Shown: piece after piece, positions 8,590-14,536 of the stretch
How positions within the stretch are numbered: position 1 is the first letter of the stretch
How the letters are laid out: every line of letters starts with the position of its first letter
Source of the DNA: Fusobacterium sp.
GTDB lineage: Bacteria > Fusobacteriota > Fusobacteriia > Fusobacteriales > Fusobacteriaceae
Length of the DNA: 24,039 bases
Direction of reading: 5' to 3'
NCBI GenBank assembly: GCA_019410665.1
Contig: DXSD01000023.1
Span: 1-24,039, forward strand
Notes under the pieces: generated by a model
What the model saw: the letters and a program-made list of their open reading frames with translations, nothing else
Told to the model about the DNA's origin: nothing
Database searches by the model: none
Made by a program: the position numbers and the translations under genes

Positions 8590-9308
8590 TTTGCATAAAG
8601 TTTAAATCTATATTTTTTCTGATTATAGTAAATTGTAGAATACTCTAATACTTTTCCATTTTTTAAATAAGTTATACATTCTGCTAAAAGTATAGGTTCA
8701 TTTCTTTTAAGCTGTAAAGATGAAGCGACATAATCATTTGGAATCTCTGCAGAAATCTCTCTATCACTATCACTTATTTCTAGTCCCTGTTTTTTTACAT
8801 ATTCAAATTTTGAATTAAGTAAATCTTCTCTTTTAAGATTTGGAAGAAGAGAAACAGCTATATAACTTTGTTCAAATACTGCTGGAGTACAACCTATTTG
8901 TCTTATTCTCTCCATATACCAAATTTCTTCCTCTACATTTATTCCTAGAAGATTAGCTATTTTTTCATTAGCCTTTCTTTTTTCAAGTACAGGAACAATG
9001 TTTTCAGGCTCAAGTCCCATCTCTTTTACTTTTTGGGTAAAACCTCTCAATCTATTCAAAGGAAGTTCTATTTTTTTATCTTTCCCTATAACATAAGTTC
9101 CTTTTCCTTTGATTCTTTCAACTAATCCTTTTATAGCTAATAGATCTATCGCTTTTTTTGCTGTCATTCTGCTTACAGAAAACTCTTTTGCTAGTTCATT
9201 TTCTGAAGGAATTAAATCACCTATTCTAATCTCTTCCCTTTCTATTTTCCTAAGTAGCAAATTTTCCAATTGAATATAAAGGGGGATCAAAGAATTTTTA
9301 TCCAACAT
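8580..9308 (-). CDS. GntR-family regulator, HutC/MngR type (wHTH + UTRA)
   Basis: This is a transcriptional repressor of the GntR family. Residues 1-70 are the winged helix-turn-helix (LIPSENELAKEFSVSRMTAKKAIDLL, wing KGKGTYV). Residues about 90-240 are the UTRA effector domain, which usually binds a (phospho)sugar. I place the start at ATG 9308, since the in-frame GTG at 9317 is part of the AAGGTG ribosome site. The gene is convergent with the GH38-EIICB operon. E. coli's MngR, which controls the mannosylglycerate genes, is of the same GntR/HutC class, so local control of that operon or of the TTGTATATACAA site at 2106 is plausible. Its own upstream region has TAGTATA and TATACTA half-sites at 9333-9362. 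The regulated gene set is inference. Confidence 0.85.
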   Translation of the reverse strand: MLDKNSLIPLYIQLENLLLRKIEREEIRIGDLIPSENELAKEFSVSRMTAKKAIDLLAIKGLVERIKGKGTYVIGKDKKIELPLNRLRGFTQKVKEMGLEPENIVPVLEKRKANEKIANLLGINVEEEIWYMERIRQIGCTPAVFEQSYIAVSLLPNLKREDLLNSKFEYVKKQGLEISDSDREISAEIPNDYVASSLQLKRNEPILLAECITYLKNGKVLEYSTIYYNQKKYRFKLYANSI

Positions 9309-9402
9309 ACATTTCACCTTTTTCTTTTTAGTATATCATATTTTTCTTTTTTATACTATTCCTCAATATAACTCTTTATTCTCTAGGTGAAATTTTCAAA
9401 TT

Positions 9403-9729
9403 TTACATTAAACTTTTAACATGGTCTACTCTATCAATAGCTTCAGCTTTTTGCATAACATAGTTGTTAGGATACATAGAGTTCACATTTCTTAAAATTC
9501 CCTCTTTCTCCTCTGTAGGAATCTCAGAGTTATTAACATAGTTCATCATATCTACATAAGCTTTCTCATGCATCTTAATTTGAGTTGTTCTTTGTGAACT
9601 ATCCATATTTTGGTATGCTTTAGTTAATCCTCTAGTAACCTCGATTGGAACCTCTGTCACCCCTGTATTTCCTTGAGCTACTGCCATCATAGTAAAAAAT
9701 ATACCTACAAGTAAAATTGATTTTTTCAT
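9403..9729 (-). CDS. Small exported protein, function unknown
   Basis: A 108-residue protein starts at ATG 9729 behind a TAGGAGGT site. A longer in-frame start would add 11 residues containing that ribosome site, so I reject it. Residues 1-19 form a signal peptide (MKKSILLVGIFFTMMAVAQG) with an AVA cleavage motif and no lipobox cysteine, so the mature protein should be periplasmic or surface-exposed. The mature part is hydrophilic and mostly helical, with one Tyr-rich stretch (YVDMMNYV, MYPNNYVMQ) and no cysteine. I recognise no family. It has no close promoter of high quality and may share transcription with the GntR gene 94 bases downstream. Confidence 0.7.
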   Translation of the reverse strand: MKKSILLVGIFFTMMAVAQGNTGVTEVPIEVTRGLTKAYQNMDSSQRTTQIKMHEKAYVDMMNYVNNSEIPTEEKEGILRNVNSMYPNNYVMQKAEAIDRVDHVKSLM

Positions 9730-9814
9730 AAAAATACCTCCTATATAATCTTTCGTTAACAAGAATATATTACATGAAGTTTTTGGTAGTTTTATGAACT
9801 AAAATTGATCAATA

Positions 9815-9841
9815 TAAAAAATTCCCCTTAGGGTAGAGGGG
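9815..9841 (-). terminator. Terminator of the small membrane-peptide gene
   Basis: On the minus strand CCCCT and AGGGG (9824-9841) form a short GC-rich stem, followed by AATTTTTT. It lies 5 bases after the peptide stop codon, making the unit self-contained. Confidence 0.65.
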
Positions 9842-9845
9842 ATAA

Positions 9846-9950
9846 CTACTTGTTCTTTTTAATCCAAATAATAACAAGAAACACTATTGCCATTAAAGCA
9901 ATAGCTCCGCCATCTAAGTTAATAACAGGATTTAAAATTGTAACATTCAT
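9846..9950 (-). CDS. 34-residue membrane peptide, possible toxin
   Basis: ATG at 9950 to TAG at 9846 encodes 34 residues, too short for most gene finders. The start is preceded by a strong GGGGGG ribosome site (9955-9960). The peptide begins with a short polar region (MNVTILNPVINLDGG), continues with one hydrophobic helix (AIALMAIVFLVIIWI) and ends KKNK. That is a single-pass, positive-tailed layout common to type I toxin peptides and to small accessory subunits of membrane complexes. It has its own promoter, a structured leader of about 140 bases and a terminator. I recognise no family. A real gene is likely because promoter, leader, ribosome site, ORF and terminator line up; the toxin role is only a hypothesis. 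Confidence 0.6.
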   Translation of the reverse strand: MNVTILNPVINLDGGAIALMAIVFLVIIWIKKNK

Positions 9951-9954
9951 TCTA

Positions 9955-10090
9955 TCCCCCCTATAGAAAAAAGATCTTCTTCTGCCTACAAGGTTAGCTA
10001 CTTCCTTATAGACATGAAACAAGCTCCCACGGCGGTGTGAGAGCTTATCTCATAGCTAATTTTAATCTTTTTTCTATACCCTTCAGGGTA
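9955..10090 (-). ncRNA. Highly structured 5' leader (riboswitch-like or toxin leader)
   Basis: The leader of the membrane peptide folds into nested helices. The outer 14-base arms TATAGAAAAAAGAT (10065-10078) and their exact complement (9962-9975) enclose about 90 bases and end right at the ribosome site. Inside, TTAGCTA (10053-10059) pairs with TAGCTAA (9994-10000). Directly stacked on it is a 16-pair hairpin (10037-10052 with 10015-10030) with the loop ACCGCC. A GGC in the 3' linker (9984-9986) could pair with GCC of that loop as a pseudoknot. A small hairpin TACCC-TGAA-GGGTA (10075-10088) lies at the 5' end. I do not recognise a known riboswitch class. Confidence 0.55.
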
Positions 10091-10095
10091 ACTAA

Positions 10096-10124
10096 ATTAT
10101 AACAAATATTTTATAAAAAGTCAA
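10096..10124 (-). promoter_or_regulatory. Strong promoter of the leader/membrane-peptide unit
   Basis: On the minus strand TTGACT (10124-10119), a 17-base spacer and perfect TATAAT (10101-10096) form one of the best promoters in the window. Transcription should begin near 10090. Confidence 0.75.
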
Positions 10125-10176
10125 TTTATAGCATTACTACATAATTTTATCTAAAAACTATTCTTTTAATCATCAT

Positions 10177-11574
10177 CTATTTTCTTTTCTTAGTATATAG
10201 GAAAGTAGAGATAAAAGTTACACAAATAGTAACAATCATAGCTACTAAATATACTAACCAATATTGAGGTTTAACTGTTAATATTCCAGGTAACCCTCCT
10301 ACTCCAATACTGTTAGCCATAACTCCAAAGAATCCACAGATACCAGCACCACAAGCTGAACCAATCATAGCACAGATCATAGGGTATTTATATTTAATAT
10401 TAACTCCATAAAGAGCTGGTTCAGTAACTCCTAAGTAAGCAGAGATAGAAGCTGGAATAGCTATATCTTTCTTTACCTCTTTAGAAGCAAATCCCATAGC
10501 TAAAGAAGCAGTAGCTTGAGAGATATTACTTAGAGCTAGTAGAGGGAATATCATTGTTCCACCTAATTGTTGAATAAGAGTAAACTCCACAGCATTAGTA
10601 GTGTGATGTATTCCTGTTATAACCAATGGAGCATAAAGGAAACCAAAGATAATAGATCCAATTACAGCAAATTTTCCAGTAAGTAGTACTTGGAAAACAT
10701 GTCCTACAAAATCTCCTAAAATTCTTCCAACTGGACCAATTATAGCATGAGCTAAAAATACTGCTATCACTAGAGAGATTAAAGGAACAATAACAATTCT
10801 AACTGCTTCATGAACAACTTTATTAAGTTTAGTTTCTATATATCCAAGAGTAAGTCCTGCTAAAATAGCTGGAATAACTTGAGCTTGGTAACCAACCTTG
10901 TCAATAGAGAAAGCAATAAAATCCCAAGATTCAGGAGTAGCCTTACCAATGTTATAAGCATTCATAAGTTGAGGTGAAACTAAAGTTATTCCTAAAATAA
11001 TTCCAAGAATTTGACTTCCACCCATTTTTCTAACAACTGACCAAGTAATTCCCACAGGTAAGAAGTGGAATATAGCTTCTCCAATAAGCCAAAGGAAATT
11101 ATATACAGTTGCCCAGAAAGGATGAGCTTGAACTAAAGTTTGTCCACCAAATTGAATATCTCCAATTAGATTTCTAAATCCTAAGATAAGTCCTCCACAG
11201 ATGATAGCTGGTAGTAGAGGAACAAAAATCTCTGCCATAGTAGCTAAGAATCTCTCTAAAGGATTCATATTTTTCTTAGCATACTCCTTGCTTTCCTCTT
11301 TAGATACCTCTTTTAAATCAAATAGAGCAGTCATAGTCTTATAAAACTCTGCAACAGTGTTTCCTATAATTATCTGAAATTGTCCACCATTAGTAAAACT
11401 TCCCTTTACACTTTTAATTGTTTCTAATTTTTTTATATCAGCTTTACTTGGATCCTTTAACACAAAACGAAGTCTTGTCATACAGTGAGTAACAGATGAT
11501 ATGTTATCTTTTCCTCCTACTCCTTCTATTACTTTTAAAGCATCCTCTCTAAATTTTTCATTAATCTCAGCCAT
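10177..11574 (-). CDS. treB: Trehalose PTS permease EIIBC
   Basis: This imports trehalose as trehalose 6-phosphate. The 465 residues match TreB closely in layout: an N-terminal IIB domain (1-90) with phospho-acceptor C31 in THCMTRLRFVL, the GSFTNGGQFQIIIG loop, then the IIC membrane domain (about 105-465) with LWLIGEAIFHFLPVG, KVGYQAQVIPA, GFLYAPLVITGIHHTT and GVTEPALYG. The domain order IIB-IIC is the reverse of the two EIICB permeases upstream. No IIA domain is present. It follows treC by 35 bases with an AGGAGG ribosome site and no terminator, so both are one operon. TreR should control it. Confidence 0.93.
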   Translation of the reverse strand: MAEINEKFREDALKVIEGVGGKDNISSVTHCMTRLRFVLKDPSKADIKKLETIKSVKGSFTNGGQFQIIIGNTVAEFYKTMTALFDLKEVSKEESKEYAKKNMNPLERFLATMAEIFVPLLPAIICGGLILGFRNLIGDIQFGGQTLVQAHPFWATVYNFLWLIGEAIFHFLPVGITWSVVRKMGGSQILGIILGITLVSPQLMNAYNIGKATPESWDFIAFSIDKVGYQAQVIPAILAGLTLGYIETKLNKVVHEAVRIVIVPLISLVIAVFLAHAIIGPVGRILGDFVGHVFQVLLTGKFAVIGSIIFGFLYAPLVITGIHHTTNAVEFTLIQQLGGTMIFPLLALSNISQATASLAMGFASKEVKKDIAIPASISAYLGVTEPALYGVNIKYKYPMICAMIGSACGAGICGFFGVMANSIGVGGLPGILTVKPQYWLVYLVAMIVTICVTFISTFLYTKKRK

Positions 11575-11609
11575 ATTCCTAATCCTCCTATATTTTTATT
11601 AACCTTATC

Positions 11610-13259
11610 CTATTTTTTTCTATAAAATACAAATGAATCATATGCTTCAAGTTTTAAATTTTTCTCTAATTTTTTATTGATATCTCCATTTGAAAGAATA
11701 CAATTATACCCTTCAATATCAAAATCTAAATCTATCTCACAGCTATCTCCATAGAAATTATTTATAACTAAAAGCTCTTCATTTTCTAACTCTCTTTTAA
11801 ACATATAGATACTTTTATCCTTTTCAGCTAGTGGAATAGTTTTTCCTAAAGAGATCACTTGATACTCTTTTCTTAGAGCTATAAGTTTACGATAATGGTT
11901 AAAGATACTATCCTCATCATCAATTTGACTCTCTACATTTATATCTCTATAGTTTTTTATACTTTCAATCCAAGGAGTTCCCTTAGAAAATCCGCCATTA
12001 ATATCATCAGACCATTGCATAGGTGTTCTTCCATTATCTCTAGAACGCTCCATTACAATTTTCATAGCCTCTTCATTAGTTAGTCCATTATCCATTAGAA
12101 TCTTGTGATAGTTAATAGATTCCACATCTTTATATTGTGAGATATTATCGAAATAAGCATTAGTCATACCTATCTCTTCCCCTTGATAGATATATGGAGT
12201 TCCTCTTAACATATGGATAACTGTTCCTAACATCTTAGCAGATTTTTTCCAATAGTTTTTATCATCTCCAAATCTTGATACAACTCTAGGTTGATCATGG
12301 TTACACCAGAAAAGAGCTGACCAAGCATTGTGATCTTGCATTCCCACCTGCCAAGAGTTAAGTATATCCTTTAATTCTTGGAAATCAAAAGGTTGTAATG
12401 CCCATTTATCTTTATTTTTATAATCTACTTTTAAGTGATGGAAATTAAATACCATAGATAGTTCATTTTCATCTTTCCCAGAGTATTTAAAGCAGTTCTC
12501 CATAGAGGTAGAAGACATCTCTCCAACAGTTATGATATCTTTATTTTGTCCAAAGGTATTTTGGTTTAGCCCTTTTAAATACTCATGGATTCTAGGACCA
12601 TCTGTATAGAATCTTCTTCCATCTCCCTCATAGTCATTTTCAAACTTGTCAGGTTTAGAGATAAGGTTTACTACGTCAAATCTAAAACCATTTACCCCTT
12701 TGTTAAGCCAAAACTTAACAACTTTATAAATCTCCTCTCTAACTTCAGGATTTTCCCAGTTTAAGTCTGCTTGAGTTTTATCAAAAAGGTGAAGATAGTA
12801 ACTTTCTAACTCATCTACATACTCCCAAGCATTTCCACCAAATTTTGAAACCCAGTTAGTAGGAGGATTTCCCTTTTCTCCCTTTTTAAAGATATAGAAA
12901 TCTTGATATTTTTTCTCTCCAGCTAAAGCTTTTTTAAACCACTTATGCTCAGTAGAGGTATGGTTAAAAACCATATCTAACATAATTCCAATCCCTCTTT
13001 TTTTAGCTTCTGCTGAAAGTCTATCAAAATCTTCCATAGTTCCATATGTAGGGTCTATGTTACAGTAGTCAGCTACATCATAACCATTATCTCTCTGTGG
13101 AGAAATAAAAAATGGTGTTATCCAGATATAGTCTACTCCAAGATGTTTTATATAGTCTAATTTTTCAGTAATTCCATTTAAGTCTCCAATACCATCATTG
13201 TTGCTGTCATAAAAAGATTTAGGATAAATTTGATAAACAACTTTATCTTCAAAATTCAT
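11610..13259 (-). CDS. treC: Trehalose-6-phosphate hydrolase (GH13)
   Basis: This cytoplasmic enzyme splits trehalose 6-phosphate into glucose and glucose 6-phosphate. The 549 residues show the full alpha-amylase-family (GH13) set: DMVFNHTS (95-102), GFRFDVVN with nucleophile D195, VGEMSS with acid/base E247, and CNHDQPR with D322. YQGEEIGMTN and RTPMQWS are characteristic of the trehalose-6-phosphate hydrolase/oligo-1,6-glucosidase branch. The treB permease in the same operon and the divergent treR fix the substrate assignment. This is treC by the E. coli name and treA by the Bacillus name. The start has an AAGGAG site. The promoter lies between two copies of the putative TreR operator. Confidence 0.93.
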   Translation of the reverse strand: MNFEDKVVYQIYPKSFYDSNNDGIGDLNGITEKLDYIKHLGVDYIWITPFFISPQRDNGYDVADYCNIDPTYGTMEDFDRLSAEAKKRGIGIMLDMVFNHTSTEHKWFKKALAGEKKYQDFYIFKKGEKGNPPTNWVSKFGGNAWEYVDELESYYLHLFDKTQADLNWENPEVREEIYKVVKFWLNKGVNGFRFDVVNLISKPDKFENDYEGDGRRFYTDGPRIHEYLKGLNQNTFGQNKDIITVGEMSSTSMENCFKYSGKDENELSMVFNFHHLKVDYKNKDKWALQPFDFQELKDILNSWQVGMQDHNAWSALFWCNHDQPRVVSRFGDDKNYWKKSAKMLGTVIHMLRGTPYIYQGEEIGMTNAYFDNISQYKDVESINYHKILMDNGLTNEEAMKIVMERSRDNGRTPMQWSDDINGGFSKGTPWIESIKNYRDINVESQIDDEDSIFNHYRKLIALRKEYQVISLGKTIPLAEKDKSIYMFKRELENEELLVINNFYGDSCEIDLDFDIEGYNCILSNGDINKKLEKNLKLEAYDSFVFYRKK

Positions 13260-13270
13260 TTCACCATCTC

Positions 13271-13286
13271 CTTATACGTATATGTT
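13271..13286. promoter_or_regulatory. Putative TreR operator, promoter-distal copy
   Basis: CTTATACGTATATGTT contains the palindromic core TATACGTATA and lies just downstream of the expected treC start site, ending 11 bases from the ATG. It is the exact inverted copy of the site at 13302-13317. The centres are 33 bases apart, about three helical turns, which would suit cooperative binding. Confidence 0.7.
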
Positions 13287-13296
13287 TTACAATATC

Positions 13297-13325
13297 AATA
13301 TAACATATACGTATAAGATAGTCAA
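13297..13325 (-). promoter_or_regulatory. treCB promoter
   Basis: On the minus strand TTGACT (13325-13320), a 17-base spacer and TATATT (13302-13297) form the promoter. The spacer is almost entirely filled by the second putative operator, so bound TreR would directly block RNA polymerase. Confidence 0.75.
13302..13317. promoter_or_regulatory. Putative TreR operator in the treCB promoter spacer
   Basis: AACATATACGTATAAG is the exact reverse complement of the site at 13271-13286 and sits between -35 and -10 of the treCB promoter. It also lies 25 bases upstream of the treR -35, so it could influence both genes. Confidence 0.7.
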
Positions 13326-13341
13326 GAAGAATTTTAATTAT

Positions 13342-13370
13342 TTGAATAATTTTAACTTGTATGTTATATT
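13342..13370 (+). promoter_or_regulatory. treR promoter
   Basis: TTGAAT (13342-13347), a 17-base spacer and TATATT (13365-13370) lie 30 bases before the treR ATG, which has an AAGGAG ribosome site. Confidence 0.6.
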
Positions 13371-13400
13371 ATAAATAGATAGAAAAAAGGAGAAAATATT

Positions 13401-14114
13401 ATGGAGAGCAAGTATATTCAGTTATATAATAGACTTTTAGAGCAGATAGAAAATAAAGAATTACAAGAGGGGGATAAGCTTCCTTCAGAAAAAGAGCTGA
13501 TGGAAAAGTATAACATGTCTAGGGATACCGTTAGAAAAGCCTTAAACATGTTAGTACAAGATGGACATATAGAAAAAGCTAAGGGAAAGGTAGCTACTGT
13601 AGCTAGTAGAAATCAATTTAATTTTCCAATCTCAGCGATAAAATCTTTTAAGGAATTACATGTAGGAGTAGAAAACTCTACCTATGTAGAAAATCTTGAG
13701 ATAGTTAAGGGAGAGAAGGAGATTATTAAAAAATTAGGTATCAGTAAAGATGAAGAATATTTTAAACTTATACGTATAAGAAAGATAGAGGGAGAGAGAA
13801 TAATTATAGATAAGGACTATATCCCAAGAAAATATGTAGCAAATATACCTCTAAAAGCTGCTCAAGACTCTTTATATGAATATTTAGAAAATGATTTGGG
13901 AATGAAGATTAGTTATTGTACAAAAGAGATAACAGTACATAAAGTAACTGATGAAGATAGAGAGCTTCTAGATATGAAAGATTTTAATATGGTAGTAGTG
14001 GTAAAGTCTTTTACTTATTTAGAGGGGGGACACCTTTTCCAATATACAGAGGCAAGACATAGACCAGACAAGTTTAAATTTATAGATTATGCTTATAGGG
14101 AGAAGAGAAGATGA
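13401..14114 (+). CDS. treR: Trehalose operon repressor (GntR/HutC family)
   Basis: This GntR-family repressor of the divergent treCB operon probably responds to trehalose 6-phosphate. Residues 1-70 are the winged helix (LPSEKELMEKYNMSRDTVRKALNMLVQDGHI). Residues about 80-235 are the UTRA effector domain, with YEYLENDLGMKISYCTKEI, TDEDRELLDM and FQYTEARHRPDKFKFIDYA, which strongly resemble Bacillus subtilis TreR. The wing reads KGKVATV where many relatives have KGKGTYV or KGKGSVV. Putative operators flank the treCB promoter and one perfect copy lies inside this gene at 13767-13780. The next gene overlaps its stop by four bases, so the repressor is translated together with an acetyltransferase and a helicase that have no known link to trehalose. 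Confidence 0.9.
   Translation: MESKYIQLYNRLLEQIENKELQEGDKLPSEKELMEKYNMSRDTVRKALNMLVQDGHIEKAKGKVATVASRNQFNFPISAIKSFKELHVGVENSTYVENLEIVKGEKEIIKKLGISKDEEYFKLIRIRKIEGERIIIDKDYIPRKYVANIPLKAAQDSLYEYLENDLGMKISYCTKEITVHKVTDEDRELLDMKDFNMVVVVKSFTYLEGGHLFQYTEARHRPDKFKFIDYAYREKRR
13767..13780. promoter_or_regulatory. Perfect TreR-like palindrome inside treR
   Basis: CTTATACGTATAAG is a perfect 14-base palindrome within the treR coding region (codons for L-I-R-I-R). It shares the TATACGTATA core and one CTTA flank with the two promoter sites and is more symmetrical than either. Confidence 0.5.
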
Positions 14115-14536
14115 TAAGAGAGTTTAAAATAAAGGATTTAGAAAGAGTGATGGAGATTTGGTTGGAGTCAAATATAGATGCACACTCTTTTATAGATAAA
14201 AAATATTGGGAAGATAACTATGAGATGGTAAAGGAGATGTTACCAAGTGCTGAGATTTATCTTTATGAAGAAAATAAAAATATTTTTGGTTTTGTAGGTT
14301 TGATGGAAAATTATATAGCTGGAATATTTATTGATAAAAATTTTCGTTCTCAAGGGGTAGGAAGAAAACTTTTAGATTATTGTAAAAGTTTAAAGAGAGA
14401 ATTAACTTTGGGTGTCTATGAGAAAAATATTAAGGCATACTCTTTTTATAGTAGAGAGAGCTTTCAAGTAGTAGAAAAAAAGATAGATGAGAATACCAAC
14501 GAAATAGAGTTGGTTATGTATTGGAGAGCAGTTTGA
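14111..14536 (+). CDS. GNAT-family N-acetyltransferase (YiaC/YjaB-like)
   Basis: The 141 residues form a single GNAT domain that transfers an acetyl group from acetyl-CoA. The N-terminus (MIREFKIKDLERVMEIWLESNIDAHSFI) and the overall length resemble E. coli YiaC and YjaB, of which YiaC is known as a protein lysine acetyltransferase. The acetyl-CoA loop is R-S-Q-G-V-G-R (about residues 79-85), within the strand-helix pair that starts at GIFIDKNF. The ATG overlaps the treR stop in ATGA, and its own TGA overlaps the next ATG in TGATG, so three genes are probably translationally coupled. The acceptor substrate is unknown. Confidence 0.85.
   Translation: MIREFKIKDLERVMEIWLESNIDAHSFIDKKYWEDNYEMVKEMLPSAEIYLYEENKNIFGFVGLMENYIAGIFIDKNFRSQGVGRKLLDYCKSLKRELTLGVYEKNIKAYSFYSRESFQVVEKKIDENTNEIELVMYWRAV

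Larger units (their letters stand above)
9730..10176. other. Intergenic stretch between exported protein and treB
   Basis: This 447-base stretch is not empty. It holds a 34-codon membrane-peptide gene, its terminator, a folded leader and a strong promoter, all on the minus strand and listed separately. No clear terminator is visible directly after treB, so treB transcripts may read into this unit. Confidence 0.6.

Noticed and set aside
9955..10090. Leader as a known riboswitch (manganese, TPP, ZTP or T-box type)
   Set aside because: I compared the remembered consensus cores and found only short, scattered similarities such as CCGCC; none of the defining conserved blocks is present.
11895..12083. 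Plus-strand ORF opposite treC
   Set aside because: Shadow of treC, whose GH13 motifs are intact.
13760..13790. Intragenic palindrome as a transcription terminator
   Set aside because: The stem is AT-rich, has essentially no loop and is not followed by a T-run.
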